From NCBI GenBank assembly GCA_946122785.1, contig CAMGYJ010000004.1, positions 16,266,150 through 16,330,149 on the forward strand: a DNA stretch of 64,000 bases. The letters are read 5' to 3'. The DNA is from Linum tenue. Its lineage: Eukaryota > Streptophyta > Magnoliopsida > Malpighiales > Linaceae. The position numbers were made by a program, and so were the translations under genes. This document shows positions 46,896 through 58,825 of the stretch, piece by piece; within the stretch, counting starts at the first letter, position 1; every line of letters begins with the position of its first letter. The notes below the pieces were generated by a model that was given only the letters and a program-made list of their open reading frames with translations, had not been told where the DNA came from and searched no databases.

Positions 46896-47751
46896 AGTGC
46901 ATTGGGAATTTAATTTCCCTTCAAACACTTTCCTTCACCCCTTTTCCTCCATAAAAAAACAGGGGGTAAAGGCCTTTACATAAGTTGACTTGAGTTCCAT
47001 TATTACAAATGCTGCGGCCTCTGTTAACTTTGACCCAATTTTCATTTGTTTTCACTTTGGTCACCTCCCCAAATAAAATATCCCAACTAATGTAAGTGGA
47101 TTTGGGCCTGTCAGGTGTCAAAGGACTCAATTTACTGGTTAAAAGTGGGAATAAGCAGATTCTTTAGATAATCATCAGTTTCTTAAAGACCCACATGTTA
47201 GAGACGGCTCGAATTAATAAATCACTATTAGTTAATAAGCTCGGGGTGCAAATAGTTATTTTAATTAGACCGATGACTGCATGTTCGCGTACAACGTCCG
47301 ATTCTTGCATGTTGCGACTTGCTACTATAGTAGTAGACGTGGGTATCTAATGTGGCGGGTTTAGCTGACTGTATGGGTTTGGTTGTTTTTTTTTTATAAT
47401 TTAAATCGGGTGAATAAACATTTATGTTGGCCACGTTAGCAAAAAAATGACGGTGTTAACGGAGACCGACGGAAGGTAATGGAGACTAGAGTGACCAAAT
47501 ATGAACTATCAAACTAATTGTAGTGACCATTAACAAAATTAAGTATTTGTAGTGATCAAACATGAACCTTTTTAGTAATATGAAGGATCAATCTTGCAAT
47601 TTACCCATTTTGAATTAAAACACTATGAGAATATGAGCGGATTACAGCCGATGAGAGCTTAAATCCCACACGAACAAACCGATATGGAATTGGAAGAAAA
47701 AGAAGAAAAAAAAGAGTGGAGAGTAGTACTGTAGTAGTATCATATCCATAT
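46896..47751. other. Intergenic, no gene recognised
   Basis: AT-rich sequence with a weak repeat around 47440-47600 (TAACGGAGACC and related words). Nothing coding is supported. Confidence 0.4.
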
Positions 47752-47759
47752 CCTCCAAT

Positions 47760-48438
47760 TAGGGCTGGAAGTTTGGTACTGATATTTGGGATATACCGAA
47801 TACCGTACCGAATTTGTCTATATTTGGTATTACCGAATACACGAATTATTTTTTGGGATTGGGATTGGGATTGAATTTCATTTGTTATTCGGTATTAGGG
47901 ATTACGGGATTGGGATCGGTATTATACCGAAATACCGATCAATACCGAAATATAAGCTAGTGTGTATTTTATCCTCTCAACTAAACTCTCTCATTCACTA
48001 CTACACGACCCTCAACCACCAAAAGTGTCATTTAATTATACATAGTTCATTCCATCACTATTAATAGTCGTCTGTCAACCTCCAATTCGTCAAATTAAAG
48101 ATTAATAATGACAAGAACTTGAGATGTCTCCTCTCCTCCATTCTCCTTAATAATATCCTAATTCAAGACTCTTTGCTTAGTCTTTTTCCCCTAAATTAAA
48201 CAATAAAATATAATTAATATATTTAATTATTAATTGTAAAGGTAATTAATTTCGTATTCGATAATACCGATTGGGATACCGAAGTACCGATTGGGATACC
48301 GGTATATTTAGGGATTGGGATTGGGATACCGAAATTATTTAGGGATTGGGATTGGGATTGACTTTAGGGTGTAATTCGGTATTCGAGATTTCGGTATTTG
48401 GTATTGGGATACCGATACCGTACCGATTTCCACCCCTA
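47760..48438. mobile_element. hAT-type MITE, 679 bp
   Basis: The ends TAGGGCTGGAAGTTTGGTAC and GTACCGATTTCCACCCCTA are inverted. A perfect 8-bp duplication CCTCCAAT lies at 47752-47759 and 48439-48446. The interior is dominated by TACCGA and GGGATT words. A degraded relative lies at about 55308-55955. Confidence 0.9.
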
Positions 48439-48740
48439 CCTCCAATAGTAATTCCTATCCAAGGTGAGCAGAAAAAAGGAAGGGCAAAAGGGGAAGTTGA
48501 GAAATAAGAAAAAACTGTCGGAAATCTGCAAAATCACAAAAAAAAAGGGAGGTGGGAGGCAGAAACGGTTTCTCTGATTCGTGGGACCCTTGGAACAAAA
48601 AGATAAAAGGCCAAAAATTCCCCCAAGGAAACAAATAAATAAATTATGGTTTCGGTGGGGTACGCCAGGTGTCAATAGAGAAGGATTCTTTCTCAGTTCT
48701 CTTCTCACCCGCATTTGAGCCGAGAGAGAGAGAGAGAGAG

Positions 48741-49288
48741 TTCTTCGGCAGGGGTCTCCTGTGGCACAACAGTCAGGCCTAGCGGGTCAGGATGGGGTTA
48801 TTTGCATGTGGGATGGGGCTACTAGGCGGGGTTCCCATTCGGCGGGTGGTTTGGTGTTGATGACTCCTTCGCGGGAGGTTCTTAGGGCCAAAGGGGTCCA
48901 ATTTCCGGTACTTGATGATCCCATGGTAGTGGAGCTGCTTGTCCTTCGTGAGGGTCTTCTCTGGTGTCTTGCGAGTGGGTGCATGGTCGTCAGGTTTGAA
49001 GGGGACGCTAAGGTGGTAATTGATAAGATCCTACAGGCTGATACTCGGGATAACAGGATGGGAGCGATTCTTGAAGAGGTGGTGATGTTAATGGCCAGTA
49101 ATCCGGGATTTAGTGTACGTTTTGTAGGTCGGAGTGGTAATAGGGTAGCCCATTTGGTGGCTAGAAAGGCCCTTTCTTTGTACCCGACTACAAGTCGTTT
49201 GTTTGATTTTCAGGCCTGGCTTTTATCCAGGATGTAATTGCCTATTTTTGAATCAATATATGATTATCTTTTGTCAAAAAAAAAAAAA
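48741..49288 (+). mobile_element. 5'-truncated LINE with RNase H (copy 2), inserted in a GA microsatellite
   Basis: An open frame from about 48749 to 49237 encodes the same RNase H domain as copy 1 (WDGATRRGSHSAGGLVLM, FEGDAKVVID, NRVAHLVARKALSLYPT). It ends with the shared TCTTTTGTC plus A-tail 3' end. GA repeats on both sides (48722-48740; 49289-49301) are the likely target duplication. The frame is intact but lacks reverse transcriptase. Confidence 0.88.
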
Positions 49289-49424
49289 GAGAGAGAGAGA
49301 GTGTGTCAGTGTGTGTGGTCCTCGAAAATGGTAAATCAATTTTCATGCTCTGCCTAGTGCCTTGGCTTACAAGTTTAGCAGGCCTACCTTAGCTAATGAA
49401 ACAAATAACCCATAGTCTCACAAT

Positions 49425-50118
49425 TAGGGCTGCAAATTAATCGAGTCGAGCCGAGTTTTACCACAACTTGAGCTTGACTTATTAATAAACGAGTTGAGCT
49501 CGAACCGTTTATTAACGAGCCGAGTCGAGTCGAGTCAAGCTCGAGCTTAACTCGTATTTGATACTTTGTTTTGAATGTCATGTATGATACATGTGATTGA
49601 TGTCACGATGAAAAATAAATAGTAATAGTCAAATATTCAGTATTAACTAGTCTCATATTATACTTTGTTGGTATCATATTATGTAGTTAAATAGTAATAA
49701 ATTTTAACTAGTCAAAATCATGTTATTTAACAATATCAAAGCAATCTATGATATACAATTTCTTTTTAAAATAAAAAAATATTATATATTTGCTTACATA
49801 CTCAGCGTGTTAAACTTCATATATGGTGAGATATATATTTTAACAGTCATATCAATTAAACTCATAATATATAGATCAATTCACCTATAATCCGATAATC
49901 TTGTTGGCTCTCTAGCCACAATATGAGACATTTCATGAGCCCTTAACGAGCCAGGTCACGAGTTTAGCTCAACAAGCCACCGAGTCGAGTTAGTTGGCGA
50001 GCTTCACGAGTTGAACAAGGCTTAGCTCATGCTTGGCTTGTTAATATACGAGTCGAGTTTCGAACGAGCTTTTCCCGAGCCGCTCGCAAGCAGCTCGGCT
50101 CATTTGCCACAACCTTCA
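49425..50118. mobile_element. hAT-type MITE, relative of the one at 2367
   Basis: It begins TAGGGCTGCAAATTAATCGA and ends with CGGCTCATTTGCCAC in inverted orientation. The interior repeats GAGTCGAG and CGAGCTC words as in the intron-1 MITE. The right border is approximate and no exact 8-bp duplication was found. Confidence 0.65.
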
Positions 50119-50416
50119 TCCCTGTGTGATATTTTTTCTCCAAAATTGTTCAAACCATGGATGGCGTTAGTTAACTAAATTTGGTTTAGGCGGTACCGGC
50201 TAGATTGAAATCATTCACAAATCAAAAGCTTCGTTACGGTGTGCACATTTTACTCCTCTAGGTTTTAATTTTTCGTAACAGGTTCTCTATTACAAATAAA
50301 GGGAATCTGGTGGAAGTGTTTGGGCTTGGAAAAAAAAAAAAAAGTTAACCATACTCACCCACATGCCCCCGCCACGTAAGGAATTGTGCATAAAGCTTTG
50401 CACCGCACATAATTCG

Positions 50417-50519
50417 TGAGAGAGAGAGAGAGAGAGAGAGAGCACGAGCGCTAGGGGAAATAGGGGTATGATCGTAAAGGAACGAGGGGAAATGGGGGTA
50501 TGATCGTAAAGGAACGAGG
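50417..50519. repeat. GA microsatellite and a 32-bp tandem duplication
   Basis: A GA run of about 24 bases begins at 50417. It is followed by two copies of a 32-bp unit containing GGGGTATGATCGTAAAGG at 50463 and 50495. Both lie within 120 bases upstream of a TATA box. Confidence 0.85.
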
Positions 50520-50538
50520 AGAGAGAGCGCGCCACCCC

Positions 50539-50548
50539 CTATAAATAC
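50539..50548 (+). promoter_or_regulatory. TATA box
   Basis: CTATAAATAC lies about 30 bases before the likely transcription start of the small gene at 50575. GA repeats just upstream resemble GAGA-type promoter elements. Confidence 0.65.
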
Positions 50549-50574
50549 CAGGCAACAGCTAGCTGCTGCATAAT

Positions 50575-50980
50575 ATCAGACTCTCAGTCCACTCACTATT
50601 CGCCATTTCAGCAGCAGAAGAGAGCCCTGCCCTGATTCTTCTTCTCCGACGCGCGTGCTTTCTCAGTCGTCACCTCTCCGGTGAGACTCTACCGCTCGGC
50701 CTTCAACACATCCAGTTTTCATATACAATTATTTCTATCTTCAAATTCTAATTAAGTTGTTTTTTTTCCCCCAGAAATGCACTTCTCGAGGGTTTTGTTG
50801 GCCCGGCGCACGGTGTTGCAGCGGTCTCGGTCTCCACTGTCAGCTGCGGCGAAAGGCGGCAAAACGGACTGTGGAGCAACTCACCACCGCCACTGGGTGG
50901 GCTGCCAGAGCGCGCACGGCGGTGGACCGTATTCGCCTAATGCTGGGGCCATATATATATCTATCTATCTATTTTGTTGA
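50575..50980 (+). CDS. Small gene with 5'-UTR intron, 67-residue product, function unknown
   Basis: A TATA box, a leader of about 105 bases, a donor CCG|GTGAGA at 50681 and an acceptor TTTTCCCCCAG at 50774 form a typical plant leader intron. The ATG at 50777 follows two bases into exon 2. The product (MHFSRVLLARRTVLQRSRSP..., stop at 50978) has an Arg-rich, acid-poor N-terminus like a mitochondrial targeting sequence. The C-terminal half runs into ATATAT and TATC repeats, so the gene may be truncated there. I do not recognise the family. It converges on the minus-strand gene at 51224. Confidence 0.4.
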
Positions 50981-51223
50981 GAGATGCTATGTTTATGTAC
51001 CCACACTCTCTCAACCCAGGGTTAGGAAGCTTGTATGTATGTATGTATGTGTGCAAAACGTAAGTATATGTATGTATGTATGTAAAAATCGTCATTTTTT
51101 AGATCTGTTTCCCCTCTTTTATCCGCAATATAAACCCAATGCAACATCGATAACATAATTTGTGCTTGTCAATTGTCATTAACATCCATAGTCTGATGAC
51201 CCATTACAGCCACAGTTATACCT

Positions 51224-51904
51224 TCACTGCTGGTACTCAATGTGAACTCCACAATACTTGATCAGCTTCTCGGCGGAGATACCAGTAATCTCATCTCCCG
51301 ACACAACACTCTGCATACATACAACACAAGTGAAGAGGGAATTAATGTAGTTACAAGGGGGGACACACACACACACATACATCTCTGAGTTAATATACAT
51401 ACATACCTTGGTAAAAACTCTGAGTCTAGAATTGCAGCTCCAAGCCTCTGAGCTCTTGGGGAATTTTGGCTCCACAAGCTTCACGCTTTTGATCTTACTC
51501 TTCGCTCCATGCTCGGTAAGATAATCCCACACACTTGATTCAGAAGCTACCAGACCTATATATATTCGCAGGCAGCCGGAACAAACAAACAAACAAACGA
51601 TGATTAGGAAGAAAGGAAGAGATATCTAGAGAGGAAAGCTTCTATATATTATCGGTTGGTTTGCATTACCATTGGGAAATAGTTCCCGAGCTTCGGAATT
51701 GGTTCCCCAGAAAAATCCTCTGTCCAAATCGAATATAATTGTATGCGATTCTGCAAGAGAGAGAGAGGATCTCGATTAAACAGTGGCCGGCCATGAACAC
51801 AAGAATGAAACCCAGAAAAAGGGGCAACTAGGTCAGCAGATCCGAAACGAAATTACACCAGAGAATAAAAGCATACCACCGATGAATTTGAATCCCATTG
51901 ACAT
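51224..51904 (-). CDS. Small uncharacterised plant protein, four exons (paralogue A)
   Basis: Exons 51904-51877, 51750-51670, 51555-51407 and 51310-51224 on the minus strand join with GT-AG sites to 114 residues, beginning MSMGFKFIGG. Notable stretches are FDLDRGFFWGTNS, ASESSVWDYLTEHGA, SVKLVEPKFPKSS and AEKLIKYCGVHIEYQQ at the C-terminus. There is no signal peptide or membrane segment. I do not recognise a named domain. The paralogue at 58061 shares exon number, phases and the sizes of exons 1 and 2 (28 and 81 bases), which strongly supports both gene models. It is soluble-looking and lysine-rich in the middle. Confidence 0.82.
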
Positions 51905-52153
51905 GGCGCCCGCCCTTAAGAAATTGGTTCGGCAGCTCCGATTCCAGACTCTTTCTCTCTCGATCTCTTTCCTTTCCTGTAGGCTGTAGCCTGTAGCGGC
52001 CGTTCTTTCCCTCTTAATTGTATTTTGTATGTTTTATTTATACTGAGCGCTGCTGCCTCCTGGGCTAGGCTGAGACAGTGTATATAGATTTTGGGCTCAA
52101 CTGGTCCATTTCAGTTTCCAGGGCTACAACGGTATACATATCCCGCACAAATA

Positions 52154-54306
52154 GGCCAATTCTACGGTGCCGCTATTAAAAGTGCGGCACCGATACCGCT
52201 ATTTTCTATTGGGCCACGTCATGATCCATGTGGCAGGTTGTGTTCTCCGAATCTATGGCGAACAACCAAACGTCCAAACCTTACCCCAGTCGGTTACTTC
52301 GCCTCCAATCCAACCGAACCTAGGGAATCTCTTTATCCAATTTTTGTTATTTCATTTTTACGAAAGCAATATATTCCCTTGGCCTCCCTCTCCGTCGAAT
52401 TGCACCGCCGCCGCCGGATCATGCAATCCCGCCATCGACCCCTCACTCCCTGCCCAGAAACGAATTAGTCATCCTCATCGACCCTCTTTCTACATCGAAC
52501 TGCTGCTCAGCCACCAAATCCTCACGATCCCGCGCCAAACATCACAAAATTGTTGTTCATCTCCGTCGTCTCCCTCAGTCTTCAACCAGGAATGAATATG
52601 TCATCATCCTCGGTCTTCCGCATCGTCAAACTGTTGTGCGGCTACCAGATAATCTTCCTTGGGTCCCTATATCAATATGGTGCAATGCAGAGAAGCATCG
52701 ACCTTGTAAATTGATGATGTATAAGAAGGTCGATGACATCATGAGTGTCTATCTGTGACAAGAGACTGGTAGGGGTTTCCCAAATTATATCCCTTACTCC
52801 ATCAGCAAAAGTGCAAAACTCACTCTAGCAATTCAAGTGAAGTGTTTAATTACCTGAACTGTTGTGCTAAGAGGATTTATAATCGTCAAATTATACTCTA
52901 GTCTAGCCCTTAAGTTCAAGCATTAACCTCTTGCTTTCATTTGCTTTGTATCATATGCTTATTATCTTTCTGCAACTGCAACTCAACTCCAATCAAATTC
53001 TGGATGCAATAATATCGTGGGTCTTGAACCCTTTTCTGGTTCTTAGTCTGCCAGGATATCATTACTAGCTCATTCCTGCCACCATCCCCCATCTCGCCAA
53101 TTTAGATTGAACTTCACACACTTTATTTCATTCCTGCTTTGTGTTGAGGTAATAAAGATCTATGTTTAAGATCTTTGTAAAGATACATGAATGAAAGGCA
53201 GACAATCCAAAACAAATCAGTTCTCCAATTCTCTAAGCACTAATCGTTCTTTTCCCTCTCAATTTTCTCTTGAAGCAAATATTTTTGTTGTCATCCACGG
53301 CACTACTGCTAGCCATAGCAATATCAGACTCGGATTTCCTTTTCTACAAGCTGCCATCTCGAACACTAGCTAGGCATTGCCTTCTTGCTTTGTACTGCCT
53401 GAAAGACTTGCTTTCTGCTCGTCTGATCACGATACTGGTCACCGGCCCCTTTCTGATGAAGTAATGAATTCCTATCAACAACTACAGTTATAGGGATTTA
53501 CGAAGTAATGAATTCCTATTATCAACCAGGTCACCCCTTTCTCTACTTTAGTTTCTCAATCATCTCTCAAAAGGCGTTCAATAAAGAACTTCTTTCATTC
53601 ACCAACAGTTACAGGGATTTACTTGGTTGAAGAGTTAACGAATTGAGATGCCATAGAATAGAAATGGGCGATGGAGTTCTGAAATTCGGCAAATCCAATG
53701 CTTGATGACGAACACTCTTGTTCCTGAATTGACGATTTCTAGGGAGACCACTGGTTGATATAATTGAAGAAGCTAGGGCCAAGTCTAGGGATTGGATTGG
53801 TACACAGAGTCATTCTCTCTCCCTAGCCTCGGTGGCTTCATATTCATCCGTCGATAAAAGGGCCTCACCGTTTTGTTTTGTTTTTGCGTGCGATCGTGTG
53901 GATCGCTAGCGGCGGAACAATTTGACAGAGAGTCAGAGACAAGACCCAAGGGATGACGGATTCATTACCGGTCGGACGGTGAGGGAGTGACGGCGAGATC
54001 GTGCGGATTCGGTGGCGGCGCTGCAGTTCGACGGAGAGGGACATCCGAGGGGAACACGACGGCCGACGCTTCATTGCTTTCTGGACCTTTTTCTATTTAA
54101 TTTTGCCCCAAAAAGAATTATATTCCGCAAAATAAAGAGATTCCCTTGGTTTGGTTAGGAGGGTTTAAACCGACCGGGTGAAGCTTTCCACATTACATTT
54201 TGAACTTGGTTCCATAACCAAAATTGCCACATGGACCATGACGTGGCCCAATAAGAACTGGCTGCACCGGTGCCGCACTTTTAATGGCGGCACCATAGAA
54301 TCGGCC
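52154..54306. mobile_element. Non-autonomous MULE, 2.15 kb, long inverted termini
   Basis: The termini GGCCAATTCTACGGTGCCGC and, inverted, GGCCGATTCTATGGTGCCGC are followed by shared blocks (ATTAAAAGTGCGGCACCG, TTGGGCCACGTCATG). Similarity continues imperfectly for about 300 bases. A perfect 9-bp duplication GCACAAATA flanks it at 52145-52153 and 54307-54315. I recognise no transposase; the interior between about 52600 and 53800 is unidentified and might be acquired host sequence. Confidence 0.9.
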
Positions 54307-54315
54307 GCACAAATA

Positions 54316-56386
54316 AGGAAAAAGGAGAAACTGAATTGTTCACTAGGCCCGGTGAGCCGGGCATGTGACCCAATTGGGGGCGTTAAGGTGGGTCGAAGGC
54401 CCAGATGAGCTAGTCATCCGATTTTTCTTTTCCAAAATCGTACTCAACGGTACCGCAAGTTTGACCAGAATTTTTCTTCTTCTTGTAGGCTAAATCGCTA
54501 GACGGTATGAACAGTTAAATCAAGATTCTAATATAAAAGTATAATTCTTAGTTTCAATCTTGGTTGGACGCACAAGCTTCAATCAACAGTTTTCTATTAG
54601 TGAGGTTATTTTTTATATATTTTAATTCCTGATTTATTTAGTATAATTAAGAAATTTCATGTCTTAGTACCAAATCTGTCTTGACCTTACCAACTTGGCC
54701 AGCTACCAAGTATGTCTTACTTCCAGACTTATTTTTTAGATCCATATTTCATACCAACGGACTTGTTACAAAGGAGAGGCGACATCAGTTATAGAGGCCA
54801 TTGGGGCGAGCGGACACAACAGGAAGGAGTTTGGCCACTTATGGTTACGATAGGGTGCATAATCAGAGATTTTGCATCCTTCCATAACTAGATTTGAACC
54901 ATTAGATTTGTCTAAGGGGTGAGAATTAATGGCTTCTTATTTTTCTAGTTTTTTTTAATCGGCTCTTATTTTCTCCATTCTAATTTTGATTTCAATTTTT
55001 TGTTCACAACTGGAATGATTTTGTTATGATCTACAAAATGAGAATTTCAAAATATTTCGAGAAAAAAATTCATGCCACTCGTTACCACCTTCATTTTTAA
55101 CTCAAAATTTGAATTTTTTTGCACAGGTGGAACGAAATCTTCATATTCTATTGGATCTACAAATTTTAGGGGGAAAAATACAGGACCTAAACGTACCACT
55201 CCATACTACCCTAGTATTGTGGTAGTAACTAATGGTACACAATGATGAATGTGGTAAATGACAGTTCTTATATTCATATTATCATGTACTCAACCATTAT
55301 ACACTATTAGGGGTGGAAATTGGTACGATATCGGTATCCCAATACCAAATACCGAAATCCCGAATACTGAATTACACCCTAAAATCAATCTCAATCCCAA
55401 TCACTAAATAATTTTGATATCTCAATCTCTAAATATTTCGATATCCCAATCGATATTATCGAATACAAAATTAGATAAATTTATAATTAAGTAAAAAAAA
55501 TAAATTTGATTGTTTAATTTAAAGCAAAGAGACTAAGGATTAAGGAAGGAGTTTTTCCTAGAGCTAGGTCATTTGATTGTTTAATTTCCTAGATACTGAC
55601 CTAGATTCTTTTAGTGGGATTACGAGTATGTGTGGCATGTGAGCTGGCCGCTAGCTACCTTGTATCAGTCGTATCTAAAGAGTATTGTTTGGCTTTGTAT
55701 CATTATATGGGCCGTATAAAATTTGGTAATGGGTTATGTATAATTCAGTTGGTAATTAAGGGCGGGTAAAAAATGTATGAGAACTGAGGAGAGATTAGTT
55801 TGGAGGTTAAAATGCATCACTCTTTTATATTATTTTCGGTATATACCGATCTCAATCCCATAATTCCTAATACCGAATTACACTTGAAATTCAATCCCAA
55901 TCACAATTCCATAAAAAAATTAGTGTATTCGGTAATACCAAATATCGGCAAATCCTATAAATATATGACAGGTCCATACAACCATGGTACACTTCAGTAC
56001 CACGTACGTGTTATGATTTTTTTGTAGTTCCAAGCATTACCGCCATGGTATAGACAGGTACTAAATGTCTCAAATATTTTTGTTCAAAAAATATATAAAA
56101 TTGGATATAATTTTGAAAAACATAATTTATCTGTGCAAAAAAAAAAAAACGACTTAACACGAAAGAGATATAGCCCGTTAAAATTTATAGGAAAATGGTT
56201 AGAGACCTTCTATAAATAGTGATATGGCAGTGATGTGGCAAGTTATGCATGGTTATTGACCCGCCCCCTGTAAAATGTAGGACGAGTAACCACACCTGTC
56301 ATAACTTCCACTCCTACTCTGAATCAATATATATATATATAGGTTGTTTGTGGGACGGGCGGGTGTAGTTCGGACCAAGGGTAATA
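54316..56386. other. Degraded MITE field, no gene
   Basis: The block 54840-56280 has TACC/GGTA and GGTTAC/GTAACC words related to the intron-1 repeat at 3.8-4.8 kb. It contains, around 55308-55955, a decayed relative of the 47760 MITE (start TAGGGGTGGAAATTGG). Borders are not clean. No coding region is supported. Confidence 0.5.
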
Positions 56387-56394
56387 CCTAGGCT

Positions 56395-56934
56395 TAGGGA
56401 TAGCAAAAATATCCGAAACCATGGATATCCCCCCGAATCTGACCTAATCATGTAGGGTAAAACTTGAACCCCAAAAGATTTTTGGCGGGTACGGGTAAAA
56501 ACCAAACCTAATATTTATGGGTACCGGGTGAGCATGATTTTGTCACTATCCAATCCGAACCCATCCGATTATACACATGCATATGTATATTGTCTTGCAA
56601 TGATCATTATTTTTCTCAAAATACATTATATTTAGCATACAAATATAATGTTTTCATGAAATTGTGTTGTTTTTAATTAATTTTCTTCATTCTTGTGATT
56701 TATTGTTGTACTTTTTCCCTTCTATAATGTGAGTATACGTGTGAACGTTAACATGTTGGTTGAAGTTATAAAGAGAAACTATTACCCATGTATAACCGTG
56801 GATACCCAAAACCTAAATGGGCATGGGCATGTTTTGATTTTCTACTCAATTCTTCTGTGAGCATAAGTAAAATCCGAATGACTTTGGTTAGGGCAATGGA
56901 TATGCACTATTTGACCGACCCGATGCCATCCCTA
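56395..56934. mobile_element. hAT-type MITE, 540 bp
   Basis: The ends TAGGGATAGCAAAA and GATGCCATCCCTA are inverted. Flanking 8-mers CCTAGGCT (56387-56394) and CTCAGGCT (56935-56942) match at 6 of 8, consistent with an old insertion. The termini resemble those of the MITE at 6792. Confidence 0.65.
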
Positions 56935-57387
56935 CTCAGGCTTGTCCGGCCCTCTACACGGACCCGCCCATTAGAAACGGGCTGGGTTGGACCTGCCCAA
57001 AACGGGGTCGGCTGGGTTGCTTTTAGCCTTTTACCATCCGGTGGTATTTACTATTTATTTTTAGTTATTTAGTAAATCCTTTTTAACTTTTCCTTATTTG
57101 TGCAGGGTTAGGACTTAGGACCAGCATATAAAAAGGGAGTTGCTAAAGGTCGCCCTTAAAATTGCTAAAGATCGCCCTAAAAAGAATCAAAGTTACACTG
57201 TTAACCTCCTTACCTTCTTTACCTTCCCTTCCTCAAACAAACATCACTTGGACTAAAAAAACACTATCTAAGGAGAGAAAAATCTCTCATCTTTTATTTA
57301 TTTATTATTATTAACATTTATTTAACGAATAATAAAAACACAGAATTTAAAAAAATAGAATTTAAAAAAAAAAATGGGCGGACCGCT

Positions 57388-57472
57388 GTCAAATCGCGGT
57401 TGGGCCGACGGTCAACCGCGGTCAACGCGCGGTTCGACCAGCGGCTGACCGTCGGCCCAACCGCGGTTTGAC
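57388..57472. repeat. Strong GC-rich hairpin, 27-base arms
   Basis: Arms 57388-57414 and 57446-57472 are complementary with one mismatch. The 31-base loop itself holds further GGTC/GACC and CGCG pairing. It lies inside the MULE-like element. Confidence 0.85.
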
Positions 57473-57649
57473 TGCGGTCGGTATCCCAAACACCCCTTCT
57501 CCGGCGAGGCTGGTGGGCGGAGAGGCGCGGGCGGCGAGGGACGGCGGCGAGGCTGGCACGGGCAAGGGCGGCGGCGAGGCTGGCGACGGGAGCGAGTCGA
57601 CGGCGACGGGAGGACGGCAAGTCTCCGGCGCGACCTTCTTCTCCGGCGG

Positions 57650-57800
57650 CGAATTGATTGCAGAGGGGGTGGGGGGTGCCGGCGGAGGATTGATTGCCGG
57701 CGGGAAGGGAGTTTGCAGAGGGGGTGGGGGTTGCCGGCGGCGGGTTTTATTTGCAGAGGGGGAGGAGGTTGCCGGCGGCGGATTGATTGCAGAGGGTGAG
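57650..57800. repeat. GC-rich minisatellite-like repeats
   Basis: Imperfect units combining GATTGATTGCAGAGGG, GGTGGGGG and TTGCCGGCGGCGG recur three to four times at about 40-50 base spacing. The frames through it encode only low-complexity Gly/Ala or Pro/Arg strings and are not genes. Confidence 0.7.
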
Positions 57801-58060
57801 AGGAAGGGAATCGCGTGGGAAGGAGGGTGAAGGGGAAGGGGAAGGGTTGTTTGGCTGGTTCATTTTTTTTAATTTTCATTAAGGGTATTTAGGTAATTTG
57901 ACTTTTAAGTTAGGCGAGGTTTAGTAATTCTTAGGGCGACATTTAGCGATTCAGTATAAAAAAAGAAGAGTGGAGAAGGAATCAACGGCCGCCATAGGAA
58001 GGAAAGAGATCGAGAGAGGGAAGAATCCATAGAGTCGATCGGAGCTCTCCAACTTTGGTG

Positions 58061-58825
58061 ATGGGGCGTGGATTTGAGTTTTACTTTGGTATGTTCTTCC
58101 TGTAATTTTTGTTTGAATGTACAGAGTTCGTTTGCTTCGCCTTTTCTGAGAACTAATAAAGCGCTTATTTTCCTCGAATCTGGAAGTTTCAAGTTTTGAT
58201 TGTTGTTTTCCTGCTGGGTTCTACGTGATCGATTGTGTAATCAAGCCTATCTCTCTTGGCAGGACCATTCTCATTAACTTATACTTTGGGGAAAGGATTT
58301 TCCTGGCGAACCGACTTCGGACCTCTGGATCGAGCGCCTAATGGTAACAAAAACCCTATTTTGCATGTGTTCCTCTCTGCCCTTTTACCTGTTGGTCTTG
58401 GTTAAGCTTTTCCTGTCTATCACTTTTCTATTCGCTAAACAGTTGCTATTTTGTTGTGTTAATCCTCGCTAGCTCTGGTATCCTCTGAAAAGGCTGTCAT
58501 GGACTACTTCACTGAGTTTGGGGTTCCGAATCAGAACATCAAAACTGTTAAGCTTGTGAAGCCCAAATTCCCCAAGGACCCCATGGCGCGGTACTGCAAT
58601 ACCATCCTTGAAAATTTTGCAGAGGTATATATGATTCGCGACATGTATGGGATGGTAATGTGTGTATCTATGTGCAATTTGTTCAGTTTGTGTGTTAGTC
58701 TCTCTCACTCCATTTCCTTATTATGCACGCAGTCTCTCATGGATGACGGAAGCAGTCTCGAAATCTTGCACGAGAAGCTGATCCAGTATTGTGGAGTTGA
58801 AATTGAGTATCAGCAGGGAAGGTAA
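58061..58825 (+). CDS. Small uncharacterised plant protein, four exons (paralogue B)
   Basis: Exons 58061-58088, 58263-58343, 58473-58624 and 58733-58825 join with GT-AG sites to 117 residues, beginning MGRGFEFYFGG. Shared features with paralogue A: the M..GF.F..G start, LVSSEKAVMDYFTEFGV, IKTVKLVKPKFPKDP, a CN pair and the C-terminal HEKLIQYCGVEIEYQQ. The two differ mainly in exon 2, where FDLDRGFFWGTN in A corresponds to YTLGKGFSWRTD here. The gene is intact, in opposite orientation to A and 6.2 kb away. Its upstream 100 bases abut a MULE-like element, which may influence expression. Function unknown to me. Confidence 0.85.

Larger units (their letters stand above)
57136..57954. mobile_element. 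MULE-like element with GC-rich interior, 0.8 kb
   Basis: The termini GGGAGTTGCTAAAGGTCGCC and, inverted, CTGAATCGCTAAATGTCGCC each repeat a GCTAAA..TCGCC motif twice. Flanking TATAAAAAG (57127-57135) and TATAAAAAA (57955-57963) match at 8 of 9. The interior (57388-57840) is strongly GC-rich and unlike its surroundings, with a hairpin and short repeats. It ends about 106 bases before the start codon of the gene at 58061. Confidence 0.6.

Noticed and set aside
57318..57879. 100-155 codon frames in the GC-rich element
   Set aside because: They encode only Arg/Pro or Gly/Ala low-complexity strings, as expected for any frame through GC-rich repeats.
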